Below, piece by piece: positions 1 to 9,560 of a stretch of 64,000 nt of DNA. The first letter of the stretch is position 1. Each line of letters starts with the position of its first letter. Under the pieces are notes generated by a model that was not told where the DNA came from, made no database searches, and saw nothing but the letters and a program-made list of their open reading frames with translations. This stretch comes from Spraguea lophii (taxonomy: Eukaryota > Microsporidia > Spragueidae): NCBI GenBank assembly GCA_001887945.1, contig LDOQ01000066.1, positions 62,001 through 126,000 on the forward strand. The letters are read 5' to 3'. The position numbers and the translations under genes were made by a program.

Positions 1-305
1 AATTTTAAGTTTGGTAATCTTGTGTTCATTATATATGAGTTGTATCTGTTTTATAAACTAAAAATGTGATAAGAATGATAAAAGTTTTATATCTACTGTT
101 TTGGAAAAAATGTACGAAAATATTTATGTCGGGCAAAAACACAATACCCCATAATTCTTCGAATTGTAATGTTAAATATTATGAAATTCAGGAATTGAAA
201 AAAATCATATCAGACACTGATATATAACAACGTATAACCGATTTTGATAAGAATCAAAGTTTTAAAGTAAAAAAAATTACCTAGTTTTTTAAAAAATATT
301 TTATT
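1..305. other. Intergenic, nothing recognised
   Basis: A+T-rich sequence downstream of the first peroxiredoxin gene. A 50-codon open frame at 75-227 on the plus strand has no CCC element before its ATG and no recognisable motif, so I do not call it. Confidence 0.5.
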
Positions 306-821
306 TTAGTTATCCCAGTTGACATGACATACTTCTCCACACTTTTCCACATATTTAAAGGCTTTTATCAATCTTAGAATTTCCGGAACATTTCTACCAA
401 CCATACTATCATTCGCAGATATATGTTTTATAATACCTTCCGCATTAACAATAATTGTAGCTCTCATAGAATGCCCATCTTTATCTAATAAATTCATTTT
501 TTGAGAGAACTCTTTCTTATAATCAGACAACATTGGCCATCTAACTCCTCTAACACCACTATCAGTTCTATCAATCATAGACCATGTGATATGTGAATAA
601 ATGGAATCGCACGATAAATACAGCACCTGTGTATTTATTTCCAGAAATTTGTCTGCCGAAATACTTATTTCATTAACTTCTGTAGGACATACAAACGTAA
701 AATCATACGGATACATAATTATAACAAGATATTTACCTTCGTATTCAGAAAATCGTACTTTTTCTATTTCACCTTTTATTAACGCTTTAAGTTCCATATC
801 TGGAAGCTTATTACCCAGCAT
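306..821 (-). CDS. Typical 2-Cys peroxiredoxin (copy A)
   Basis: Thiol peroxidase of the AhpC/TSA family, reducing peroxides with thioredoxin-type electron donors, probably cytosolic. The 171-residue protein has the peroxidatic-cysteine motif DFTFVCPTE near residue 45, the conserved Arg in SMRATII, and a resolving-cysteine motif EVCHVNW at the end. The usual EVCP is changed, but Cys and Trp are kept. The GGLG loop of hyperoxidation-sensitive eukaryotic enzymes is replaced by a GVRG-like sequence. The protein stops right after the resolving cysteine, so the C-terminal YF helix is missing. Known family logic suggests a peroxide-robust enzyme. It is the first of three paralogues on this strand; copy B lies about 230 bases upstream. 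CCCC runs sit about 45-55 bases before the ATG, farther than usual. Confidence 0.93.
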   Translation of the reverse strand: MLGNKLPDMELKALIKGEIEKVRFSEYEGKYLVIIMYPYDFTFVCPTEVNEISISADKFLEINTQVLYLSCDSIYSHITWSMIDRTDSGVRGVRWPMLSDYKKEFSQKMNLLDKDGHSMRATIIVNAEGIIKHISANDSMVGRNVPEILRLIKAFKYVEKCGEVCHVNWDN

Positions 822-1053
822 AATAAAAAAAATTATTGATACATATATATGTACGTGGAAAAAGGGGTGAAAGGGGAAAAGGCGTAAAAGGATATTTTTC
901 AGTAAAAGACATTGACGTTTTTAAATAAACATATATAATGTTATTTTTTATAATTTCTAGTTAATAGAATTTTCAGGTTCTAGAACCTCATTCTTTCATT
1001 TAAAAAAGGGGGACATAAATTTTAGATAAGAAAACCCAATAATATTTTATTCA

Positions 1054-1572
1054 TCAAATATTCCAATTGACCATACATATTTCACCATGCTTTTTTACAT
1101 GTTGTAAAGCCTTTACTAATCTTAATAATTCATTAACATTTCTTCCAACCAAATGATTATTAGCTGAAATATGTTTTATAATACCTTCTGGATCAGCAAT
1201 TACTGTTGCTCTCATAGAAAATCCTTCTTTATGGAGCAACCCTAATGAAATTGATAATTCCTTATTATAATCGGATACCATTGGCCAGGTACATCCTTTA
1301 ATACCAAGTTCTTCCCTTTCTACTTTTGTCCATCCAATATGAGAATATACTGAATCACAGGATACAAATAATACCTGTGTATTAATATCAGAAAATTCTT
1401 TTTGCATATCGCTAAGAAGATTTATTTCGGTAGGACAAACAAATGTAAAATCATAAGGATAGAAAATCAAAACTAAACATTTTCCTAGATAATCACTAAG
1501 CTTTAAATCCACTATAGAATCATCAACAACAGCTTTTAAATTCATATCAGGCAATTTAGATTCTAACATCAT
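1054..1572 (-). CDS. Typical 2-Cys peroxiredoxin (copy B)
   Basis: Second peroxiredoxin, 171-172 residues, tandem to copy A and in the same orientation. The peroxidatic motif DFTFVCPTE, the SMRATVI arginine segment, and the C-terminal resolving motif EICMVNW are all present. Like copy A it lacks GGLG (GIKG is at that place) and ends without a YF tail. Two ATG codons are adjacent (1570-1572 and 1567-1569). The CACCCTA sequence directly before them is the CCC start element seen across the window, so either is plausible. A TTTTCTGCACGGTA sequence 60-85 bases upstream recurs upstream of copy C. The divergence between A and B is large, so the duplication is not recent. Confidence 0.93.
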   Translation of the reverse strand: MMLESKLPDMNLKAVVDDSIVDLKLSDYLGKCLVLIFYPYDFTFVCPTEINLLSDMQKEFSDINTQVLFVSCDSVYSHIGWTKVEREELGIKGCTWPMVSDYNKELSISLGLLHKEGFSMRATVIADPEGIIKHISANNHLVGRNVNELLRLVKALQHVKKHGEICMVNWNI

Positions 1573-2629
1573 TAGGGTGTGAAAAATTTCTTATTAAACA
1601 TTCTGAACCAAATTGGAATTTATATCTACTTTTTCTGCACGGTAAAAAATAATTAACAGTATATTTATGATTTTATTGTTGCACACGGGCAATATACAAT
1701 AATTAATAAGAGCGAGTCAATCAAAAAAAACATTAATAATCAAAAAGGTTGAAACAATAATAATTACCTTGATAGCATTTATTATAATGTTACAATCTAT
1801 AATATTTAAATAAATATAAATTTCAAAGGATGTAATTTTTCGATATACAATATTTATTAAATTTTTATTTCAAGAATCTTTTCGCATTTAACTTTGATTA
1901 CTGATATAAAATCTTATTAAAATATTTTTATATTTAAAAATTTACAAAAAAATATATAAAACACTTAATTACAATTAAAAATGTCGTTCTAATTAGGACC
2001 ATCCATAATTCTATATCGTTAGCGTTTTAAGAAAATCACCAATAACTAAAATAATTCACACTTTATATAACAATTTATAAATAAAAGTTTTATATTAATT
2101 TTTAATGAGAATTATTTATTTTAAAAAATTTAATATCACAATTAGCATTATTTTAAATATATTTTTATTTTGATTTACTATGTTCAATAATTTTATCAGA
2201 ATATTTATTATTTATCCCTATTATAGAATATGAAAGTTTTGTAAAGTTTTTCTACCAAAGGAATAATGGCCCTTTTGCTTCTCTAAAATAAAAAATATAC
2301 CCTAATAAAATGGCCGATTCAAAGTTTTTTTCCGTTCCGGGTGAAAAACAAAAAAAATATATATAATATAAATAAATTATTAAATCTATTTTTAACAACT
2401 GCTATATCAGAAAAACGTTTTTTAAAATATAAATAATTTATTATTTTATAAAAGAGTAAAGTAAATTCTTATATTAGATTATATTTTAAATTAATTTAAC
2501 TTTAAATTATAAAGAAATAAAATTATATATTCAATTTTCCATTCTTCGTAAATTTTATACGCTTATTTTCCATAATTCCACTCCTTCTTTAAATTTATTT
2601 AAAAATAAATTTATGCATACCCTTTACAA
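1573..2629. other. 1.06-kb intergenic region between divergent genes
   Basis: Separates peroxiredoxin B (minus) from the Sac1-like gene (plus). It holds the TACCGTG-type element (CACGGTA at 1638-1644 on the plus strand) upstream of peroxiredoxin B. A sequence at about 2325-2360 (TTCCGGGTGAAAAACAAAA) recurs near 40580 and, more weakly, at 6190. No coding region with a recognisable product was seen. Confidence 0.5.
1631..1653 (-). promoter_or_regulatory. Candidate upstream element of peroxiredoxin B
   Basis: TTTTCTGCACGGTAAAAAAT on the plus strand, about 60-80 bases before the peroxiredoxin B start. Almost the same sequence stands 110-133 bases before peroxiredoxin C. The core CACGGTA also occurs upstream of two other minus-strand genes (uL14 and SulP). 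The role is inferred only from position and recurrence. Confidence 0.4.
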
Positions 2630-3955
2630 ATGCACGAGCTTATATACCACACAAAATTACGTCGTCTTACATGGGATAATAATTATTATCTTTTAGAACC
2701 GGATATGTTAACATATTTAGATAATAAAATATCTGGAGATAGAATTCTAATAGATAATATATGGGGTGTAATAGGTGTATTGGATAATTATTTTATATAT
2801 GTTAAAAAATGCGAACTAAGATGTAATTATAATGATGTAGAATTCTATCATATTAAAGAAATTGGTATTATACCATTGGTTAATGATCCAACCAATAAAT
2901 ATAAATTAAGTTTAAAGGATAAATTATTAAGTAGAAGTAAATTAGAGAAAAAAATTCATAGCAAAGAAAAAGAGACTATGGTCCGAATTAAAAAATTTAT
3001 AGAAAATCATAATTTTTATGTTTCACATAAGAAAATAGAAGATGATAGATTTATATGGAATACAAATATGATAAATAATAATATATCCACACAGATATAT
3101 TTATTCTGTGGATATATAAATAGTAAAGTTAGTTATAGATATACTACTACTATTCTTTCTTTTATTTCTAAAAATAGAATAGGACCTAGATTTATATGCA
3201 GAGGTGTAGATGACGATGGAAATAGTTCTTTTTTTGTAAAAACTATTTGCCAGGTAAAAAGAGATGATGAAATAATTAATGAAAAAATTTTATATAGAGG
3301 ATCCATACCAGTATATTGGGAACAGAAACTATCTTTAAGACAAGAAATAAAAATATACGATAAAGAACATAAAATACCTTTTAAAAAACATTTTAAAGTG
3401 TTACAGAAAGAAAATAAAAAAATATTTGTTATTAATTTATTAAGCAGTAAAATAAATGAACTGAAGCTAACAGAGGTCTTTGAAAAAAATCTAAAGGAAA
3501 ATGAAATAGAATATTGTAATTTTGATATGAATAAATATCATCTTAATTTTACTACAATGAAGAAGTTGTTTCACTATCTATTGAAGGATATAAATGAAGA
3601 ATGTTTATTTAGGGTAAATTGTCTAGATTGTTTGGATCGAACAAACTTAGCACAGTATTTAATATGTGATTATTATTTTTCAAAGACTGGGTATAATTTC
3701 TACGTATCTAACGATTTAAAAAAATTGTGGGTGGATAATGGTAATGCTCTTAGTTATTTTTATACAGGATCTGATGCACAGAAGAGTGAATTGGCTGCAA
3801 AAGGTAAAAGATCTATTTCCGGGTTGTTAGATGATCTGTATATTACTACGACCAGAATGATTAATGGTAGTTTTACAGATAAAATAAAAAGAGAGATAAT
3901 AGATAAAATATTGGGAAAGGATAAAATAAAAAAAGATGTTAAAGAGGATGAATGA
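2630..3955 (+). CDS. SAC1: Sac1-type phosphoinositide phosphatase
   Basis: Predicted phosphatase removing phosphate from phosphoinositides, acting on ER/Golgi or other internal membranes. The 441-residue protein carries the SAC catalytic signature RVNCLDCLDRTN at about residues 328-339, fitting the CX5R(T/S) active site (Cys331, Arg337). Upstream segments such as RFICRGVDDDGN and the SIPVYWEQ-like stretch are typical of SAC domains. Yeast Sac1 is about 620 residues and ends in two membrane helices. This protein ends soon after the catalytic core in a Lys/Asp-rich tail with no membrane segment, so it is soluble or recruited by a partner. The start is supported by ACCCTTTACAA just before the ATG. 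Confidence 0.9.
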   Translation: MHELIYHTKLRRLTWDNNYYLLEPDMLTYLDNKISGDRILIDNIWGVIGVLDNYFIYVKKCELRCNYNDVEFYHIKEIGIIPLVNDPTNKYKLSLKDKLLSRSKLEKKIHSKEKETMVRIKKFIENHNFYVSHKKIEDDRFIWNTNMINNNISTQIYLFCGYINSKVSYRYTTTILSFISKNRIGPRFICRGVDDDGNSSFFVKTICQVKRDDEIINEKILYRGSIPVYWEQKLSLRQEIKIYDKEHKIPFKKHFKVLQKENKKIFVINLLSSKINELKLTEVFEKNLKENEIEYCNFDMNKYHLNFTTMKKLFHYLLKDINEECLFRVNCLDCLDRTNLAQYLICDYYFSKTGYNFYVSNDLKKLWVDNGNALSYFYTGSDAQKSELAAKGKRSISGLLDDLYITTTRMINGSFTDKIKREIIDKILGKDKIKKDVKEDE

Positions 3956-4075
3956 TGTTATGCTAATTTATTGTATATAGATGTTATGGTCTACAAATAT
4001 AATTTATTATAATGAAAAATTTTTGTTGGTTTTTTTAAAAAATAAAAATATTCATTATGCATATTTTCAACCCTT

Positions 4076-5443
4076 ATGGTTTCTTTAAGTGATGGGAATG
4101 AAAGTTTTGATGAGAATGAGGATATGTATAATTCAGAATGTGATTCTGATAATAATGGAAGTATAGATGTTGATGATTTGGATTATTATAATGAGGTTGA
4201 AAAATATAATTATTCTTACAATATAGAAGATTCATTATCAGGAGAAAGTGACGGATTAGAAGAAATTATATATGAAAAAAATAATATGCTTGTTGATGGA
4301 TATGATAACAAAGAAATAACATCAGAAAGTAGTAGTGACGATGAACCTAGTGATACAGAAAAATATTTTTATTATGATGTCAATAATAATAATAACAAAG
4401 AAAATCAAAATGGAAGTTTTATGGAATTTGAAAATTCATTAAAAGATAATAATGATAAAATAAACCACAAAATAGAAGAGAAATCTATATTCGCTTATAC
4501 AGATGAAGAATTTATGAAAATTCTATTAGATTCAAAATTAACAAAAGAAAATATTATTGAAATAATGGAAAGGATTAGGCCTATTCTAGCTTCAGAACCT
4601 AATTTATTGATTTTGAATGGTGAATATACTCTGGTTGGTGATATTCATGGTCAATTTTATGATCTACTTAATTTATTTCAAATTAACGATGAAACATTTG
4701 GAACAGATAAAACTATATTACAGCATAACACCGATACAGAAGATACAAACAAAGCAATATATACATACACACCTACGAACAGAAGATTTATATTTTTAGG
4801 AGATTATGTGGATCGTGGTACCAACTCCATAGAAGTTTTAATGCTTTTACTTTATTTTAAATGCAAATACCCGGATTTCTATTTACTCAGAGGTAATCAT
4901 GAATCTAAACTTCTTACAAGAAATTATGGTTTTAAAGATGAATGTATATTTAGATATGATATTTCAATATGGTGGTATTTATGTGAAATATTTAAATATC
5001 TACCTGTAGCAGCTACTGTAAACAATCATTTTTTTGTTGTACATGGTGGAATATCTAAAAAATATATAAATGATATAAATTCTATAAATAATGAAAGTAG
5101 AATAAACATTACAAACTTTTTAGATTTATTATGGTCTGATCCATATGAAGGCAATGAAAAGAATATTCCAGATTTTATTTTTAATAATAGAGGTGCAGGA
5201 CATTTATTTTCTGAAGATGGATTAAATAGGTTTTTAGAAAACAATAAACTAAAGGAGGTGGTAAGATCTCATCAGCTGGTAGAAAAAGGATTTTTAAGTA
5301 TGTTTAACAATAAATTACACAAATTATGGTCAGCACCGTATTATTGTAAACTTATACCCAATAAAGCAGCAATAATGAAAATTAGAGGAAATAAATATGA
5401 AATAAAAATATTTGATAGTGTAGATACATACGAATTTGAATAA
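4076..5443 (+). CDS. PPP-family Ser/Thr protein phosphatase with long acidic N-terminus
   Basis: Metal-dependent phosphoprotein phosphatase of the PP1/PP2A/PP4/PP6 superfamily. The motifs are in order: GDIHGQ (residues 188-193), GDYVDRG (242-248), RGNHE (272-276) and HGGIS (about 323), then RSHQLVEKG and WSAPYYC. The sequence is nearer the PP2A/PP4/PP6 side than calcineurin, but too divergent to name. The usual APNYC-YRCGN segment is altered to APYYCKLIPNK. Residues 1-145 form an Asp/Glu/Ser/Asn-rich low-complexity extension absent from canonical catalytic subunits, which may replace a regulatory partner. CAACCCTT stands directly before the ATG. It converges on peroxiredoxin C with about 50 bases between stop codons. 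Confidence 0.92.
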   Translation: MVSLSDGNESFDENEDMYNSECDSDNNGSIDVDDLDYYNEVEKYNYSYNIEDSLSGESDGLEEIIYEKNNMLVDGYDNKEITSESSSDDEPSDTEKYFYYDVNNNNNKENQNGSFMEFENSLKDNNDKINHKIEEKSIFAYTDEEFMKILLDSKLTKENIIEIMERIRPILASEPNLLILNGEYTLVGDIHGQFYDLLNLFQINDETFGTDKTILQHNTDTEDTNKAIYTYTPTNRRFIFLGDYVDRGTNSIEVLMLLLYFKCKYPDFYLLRGNHESKLLTRNYGFKDECIFRYDISIWWYLCEIFKYLPVAATVNNHFFVVHGGISKKYINDINSINNESRINITNFLDLLWSDPYEGNEKNIPDFIFNNRGAGHLFSEDGLNRFLENNKLKEVVRSHQLVEKGFLSMFNNKLHKLWSAPYYCKLIPNKAAIMKIRGNKYEIKIFDSVDTYEFE

Positions 5444-5494
5444 AAAATATTTTATTTTATTTTTTATATAATTTTAACATACAATAATACAATG

Positions 5495-6010
5495 TCAATT
5501 TCCCCAATCAACATAACAAACCTCACCGTATTTTTCTACGAATACCATAGCCTTTATCAATCTTAATATTTCATCAATACTTCTTTCATAATTTATATCA
5601 ACCATGGATATATGTTTTATCTGTAAATGCGCATCGACTATAACTGTCGCTCTTTCAGAATTACCACGTGGAGTACAGAGATTTAAAGCTTTAGTTAAGT
5701 CTTTATTATAATCTGCAATCATAGGATATTTTACTCCTCTTATACCTCTTTCTTCCCTACTTATCATAGACCATATAATATGTGAATATACAGAATCACA
5801 TGATACCAATACAACATTACATTCCAATTTCTCAAATTCAACTATATTATCAGAAAAATCATTTATTTCCTTTGGACAAATAAAACTAAAATCATACGGA
5901 TAAAAAACCAACACCAATGGTTTTCCCGAATATGAATGTAAAGATATATTAACTATTTCACCATTTATTACACCAGGAATTGTTAAATCTGGAAGTTCTG
6001 TGTCCAACAT
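5495..6010 (-). CDS. Typical 2-Cys peroxiredoxin (copy C)
   Basis: Third peroxiredoxin of the cluster, 171 residues from the ATG at 6010. The frame is open 42 bases further to an ATG at 6052, but alignment with copies A and B starts at MLDTELPDL. The peroxidatic motif is DFSFICPKE: the helper Thr is Ser, and the T after CP is K. The resolving motif is EVCYVDW. GGLG is replaced by GIRG and there is no YF tail. It is the most divergent of the three and is separated from A and B by the Sac1 and PPP genes. No CCC element is evident at either start. Confidence 0.9.
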   Translation of the reverse strand: MLDTELPDLTIPGVINGEIVNISLHSYSGKPLVLVFYPYDFSFICPKEINDFSDNIVEFEKLECNVVLVSCDSVYSHIIWSMISREERGIRGVKYPMIADYNKDLTKALNLCTPRGNSERATVIVDAHLQIKHISMVDINYERSIDEILRLIKAMVFVEKYGEVCYVDWGN

Positions 6011-6119
6011 GCTATTTTTCAAACAATGTAAAAAATAACAAACATAAAACATAAAATGTTACATAAACGTATCAACGTTTATTTTCATAAAAATTATCTC
6101 AAACGAAAAAACAAATACA

Positions 6120-6143
6120 TTTTCTCCACGGTACAAAATATTT
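6120..6143 (-). promoter_or_regulatory. Candidate upstream element of peroxiredoxin C
   Basis: TTTTCTCCACGGTACAAAAT on the plus strand, 110-133 bases before the start. It matches the element before peroxiredoxin B with two differences over about 20 bases. The function is inferred. Confidence 0.4.
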
Positions 6144-6217
6144 AATAATTTTAAGATGCTTCCTAATGATAGCTGATGAAAGATTTTCTCTTCTTCCGGT
6201 AAAAAACAAATAAAATT

Positions 6218-6532
6218 TTAAGAATTTACTTTCATTCTAAAACCACAATCACACTCATAAAATATTGTCTGCCCTTCATCTGCAGATCTCAACTGCATAC
6301 TTTTATAATACATCTCTTCGGAATTACACTCTGGACACGTATACTTTATTTTAGCTCCTTTATTCTCCAAATCTACTGCTTTAAGATTATTACTATACCT
6401 CCTAACCATTGGTTCTATTTTAAAATTACATTCTTTATTATCACCAGTAAAACATATATTTTCATGATTACATCTATGACATATTACAATATTTGAATTT
6501 ATATGTAAATATGTTCCACAAATACAAAACAT
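6218..6532 (-). CDS. RPA12: RNA polymerase I subunit RPA12 (A12.2)
   Basis: Small zinc-ribbon subunit of nucleolar RNA polymerase I, involved in transcript cleavage and termination of rRNA synthesis. The 104-residue protein has an N-terminal ribbon (Cys3, Cys5, Cys18, Cys21) and a C-terminal TFIIS-type ribbon (Cys66, Cys69, Cys94, Cys96). Between the last pairs is the acidic hairpin RSADEGQT with the catalytic Asp-Glu pair. RSADEGQT followed by FYEC favours RPA12 over RPB9 or RPC11. The last pair is spaced Cys-X-Cys instead of the usual Cys-X2-Cys. TTCCCATAAA precedes the ATG. Confidence 0.88.
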   Translation of the reverse strand: MFCICGTYLHINSNIVICHRCNHENICFTGDNKECNFKIEPMVRRYSNNLKAVDLENKGAKIKYTCPECNSEEMYYKSMQLRSADEGQTIFYECDCGFRMKVNS

Positions 6533-6856
6533 TTTATGGGAAAAAATATATTATTTTTTTATGATAGAAAATATTTATAAAGATAAAAATAATAGAAGTA
6601 TAGAATGATAATTTAAATAAAATATAATATAAATATATATAATGATATTATTTAAATAAAATACAATAGAAGTATATAATAAGATATTTTAAAATATTTT
6701 ATAAATAATTCTTAATAAGATTATTTAAACATATTTTAAAATAAATAAATAAATAAATAAAAATTATAATACAGTTTAATTGTATAATATATTCGTTAAA
6801 ATACATTTAAATAAATAAATAATTATTATTCTTTATGAATAATTACAGTTTTTGTG
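6533..6856. repeat. Intergenic with (AAAT)n microsatellite
   Basis: Very A+T-rich gap with an uninterrupted run of AAAT/TAAA units at about 6740-6764 and a shorter one near 6812. An imperfect duplicated segment (AATTTAAATAAAATA with AATAGAAGTATA) occurs at about 6590-6690. No gene was seen. Confidence 0.6.
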
Positions 6857-8539
6857 TTACACCTCTATTGTGTTATTAAGATTATTCTCTTCTTTATTCT
6901 CTTTATTATAATACACAGTAAAAATTAATAATGCTAATATTCCTATAGTTAATACAATGATACTTGTTATAAATACACTTTTAAAAGTATCGCTCGTAAT
7001 ATTATGTTTAGAAAAATGCATAACATTTGTATATGTTGTATGATTGTGATTATTAATATCATTCTCTTTCTTCCACAAATAATATAACATAATACTTCCT
7101 GCTAAGGATTTATTTATACCGAAAAATACCATATTATATGCAGCCATAGCTGCAAATTTGTAATTTTTGTTTTTGATCATTGTAGTGGTTATTATAGGAC
7201 CATATACATTTCCAAGATAATTAGTTATACCGCGTAAAAATTCAGATAAACAGAGTAAAGTATATGAAGGCATGGGGACAGTAAGATATATTGTTGTGGA
7301 TATAACAATAGGTATAAATGCAAATAAATATATGTATAAGTGATGTATTGAATTCGTATCTTTCTGTTTTTCTAATCTCTTTGTAATTTCAGGAATGGAG
7401 TATATACAAATAATCTCAGCACAAATACAAAAACTTCTCATCAATCCATATGGACCTATTACTTTATTTACGTAAAACATAACAGTGTTGTTTTCATAAG
7501 TATCCCATAATGTTGTTATTTTTAAAAAATTCAGTTGATAAGTAATTATGTAAGCAATAGCCAATTCTTTCCCAGTTCCTAAAATAAAGACATTGGCAAT
7601 AAAAACCAGAAAAAATATATTTCCAATACAAAAATTAGTTATACCGAATGTTTCATTCTTTATCTTTTTTTCTCCATCAAAATATTCATCTTCTCCATTA
7701 CCATTGGTAATATTCATAGATATTGATTCTTCTACTTCTATTTCTTCTTGATCATTATGGTTTTTATCCATCAACCATATAAAAGATTGTAAAGAAATAA
7801 ATGCTGATACTGTAACAAGAATACTAAATTTAGAAAGTGCGATTTGTCCACCACTCTTTACTATCTTTTCTCCTATTATTATAGATATAATACATGCTAT
7901 AATTGTTCCTATAGATTGTTTAGACATTTTATATCCTATTTGTTTTACAATATACGAAGCTACGTATGGAAATATAAGAGATCTACAATATTCTAAAATC
8001 AATAACAAAATAAACGTACATATCGTTTTACCAGTATCATGAGAATTAATAATATTACTTTCTTCAATTCTACTTAACAATACAAAGCTTACTAACCATC
8101 CACACGTTACGAATGATATAATCATATATCCACCATGAGTACATAGTATAGATGTTATTAAAACAAGTATAGGAACCAATGTTGAAATTATTATATCATT
8201 TTTCAAATATTTAGAGTCATCCATAGTCTCACGTAACATTACCGGTAAATAATGGTATGTAGAATGTAAAATCATTCCTGCAGAAAATAATAATAATTTA
8301 TATTTGAAATGATACTTATTCCATATATTCTTCATACGCACAAAATATGGAGCCATCCATCTTACTGTCTTATTATCTACAAAATATTTTATCTTAGTAT
8401 AATTTTCATCTTCCCAACCACCATTACATTCATCTCCACAATTACACTGGTTCTCCTGTACTACCAGATTCGCTTCAATATAATTGGTATAAAAAACCGA
8501 TATTTTATCCGTTATAGTATAAAACCAGTTTCTTATCAT
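6857..8539 (-). CDS. Polytopic membrane transporter, probably major facilitator type
   Basis: A 560-residue protein with about 11-12 hydrophobic segments in two blocks: about residues 80-260, then 300-540. A charged loop of about 45 residues rich in Glu/Asn lies between them. This 6+6 pattern and length fit a major facilitator superfamily carrier. The N-terminal 70 residues are cytosolic-looking and include a Cys-rich patch (NQCNCGDECNGG). I cannot identify the substrate. It does not resemble the nucleotide transporters typical of microsporidia. A GGCC stands before the ATG instead of a clear CCC element. Confidence 0.6.
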   Translation of the reverse strand: MIRNWFYTITDKISVFYTNYIEANLVVQENQCNCGDECNGGWEDENYTKIKYFVDNKTVRWMAPYFVRMKNIWNKYHFKYKLLLFSAGMILHSTYHYLPVMLRETMDDSKYLKNDIIISTLVPILVLITSILCTHGGYMIISFVTCGWLVSFVLLSRIEESNIINSHDTGKTICTFILLLILEYCRSLIFPYVASYIVKQIGYKMSKQSIGTIIACIISIIIGEKIVKSGGQIALSKFSILVTVSAFISLQSFIWLMDKNHNDQEEIEVEESISMNITNGNGEDEYFDGEKKIKNETFGITNFCIGNIFFLVFIANVFILGTGKELAIAYIITYQLNFLKITTLWDTYENNTVMFYVNKVIGPYGLMRSFCICAEIICIYSIPEITKRLEKQKDTNSIHHLYIYLFAFIPIVISTTIYLTVPMPSYTLLCLSEFLRGITNYLGNVYGPIITTTMIKNKNYKFAAMAAYNMVFFGINKSLAGSIMLYYLWKKENDINNHNHTTYTNVMHFSKHNITSDTFKSVFITSIIVLTIGILALLIFTVYYNKENKEENNLNNTIEV

Positions 8540-8994
8540 TATAAGGCCAAAAAATATATTAATTTTTTATCAAAATATCAAAATATAAATTTTGAAAAAT
8601 GAAAGATAGATGACATAGAATATTTTTTTTAAAAAAAATATTTTTATTATAAAAATAATATTTCTTCATTTAGAATTTTTTATAATTAGTACATTTTAAA
8701 ATTTTCGGCTTATTTTTTTTTCTCTAATAAATTGATAATCAAAGATATTTTATATGGTTTATAAAACAGTTATATAAGAGTATAACTTATTTATATAATA
8801 TAAATATATTTTATATATACATCCTATTATGACATAATATGACATATTTTATTTATGACATTTAGGTATGTATGTAAACATAGAAGTTTGGAAAAACTAA
8901 TATTATTTATAAGATAATTTAGGAAAAGAAATATATAAATGTATAAATATCTAAAAATATTGTTAACCTTTTCTTATATATTTAAATAATAATT
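8540..8994. other. Intergenic, nothing recognised
   Basis: A+T-rich sequence between the transporter start and the decayed transposase. No open frame, repeat copy or structured element could be supported. Confidence 0.5.
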
Positions 8995-9560
8995 TTATAA
9001 TTCTTTTATTTCATGACTATTAAATCTTAATATTACCTCATTAATATAATCTCTTAAAATATCTCTATTGCCAAATTTGGATCTCATGTTAAAAAAGTAT
9101 AATTTTTTTAATGTATCAAACACGTTTTCCAACAGATTAAATTTTGGTGCTACAATAGTAAAAAAAAATTAATATTATTTTGTCTTAGTAATTCAAGAAT
9201 AACGTGAATTTAAGCGATTTGATAATGTTTTTAACAAATAATATTATCTCTTATTACCTCTTAAATAAATGCTTTGAAATTATCCTTGTATATCCATTAC
9301 ATTTAATATATTATATTTTTAAATTAAAAATGTAAGAATATTACGTTGATATATATGTTTATATCACGTAATGGAATCATTGTAAGTATATTTACAGAAC
9401 GTAATCATACGTGATACGTATGTAGATTGAATCAATACTCATACAAAAATATGATAGTTTTCCCGGTCTTCAACAAGTTTGAGCAATAACTTACCATATA
9501 TATTCTATGACTATCTGAAAGAATGACGGACAACATTTTTATATTAGTTTGTGAATAAGG
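8995..9560 (-). pseudogene. Decayed Tc1/IS630-type DDE transposase
   Basis: The translated minus strand shows the last part of a DDE transposase broken by stops and frameshifts. The clearest block, ending at the stop at 8995-8997, reads APKFNLLENVFDTLKK and continues open to the stop. It corresponds to the S/PxLNPIENVF-W-K block with the third catalytic acid. About 280 bases upstream, LYEY-stop-FNLH and then TMIPLRDINIYINVIF match the family pattern IDExGFNLH ... VPxxRGxNIS. The catalytic-acid region near FNLH is interrupted by a stop, so it is inactive. Edges are uncertain; the relic may extend to about 9800. No terminal inverted repeats were found. Confidence 0.65.

Noticed and set aside
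75..227. 50-codon frame near the left edge
   Set aside because: No start element, homologue pattern or conserved motif; a chance frame is expected at this size.
2310..2366. 18-codon frame after a CCC element (MADSKFFSVPG...)
   Set aside because: Too short to support, and the same DNA recurs at 40580 with a different frame, so a repeated non-coding sequence is more likely.
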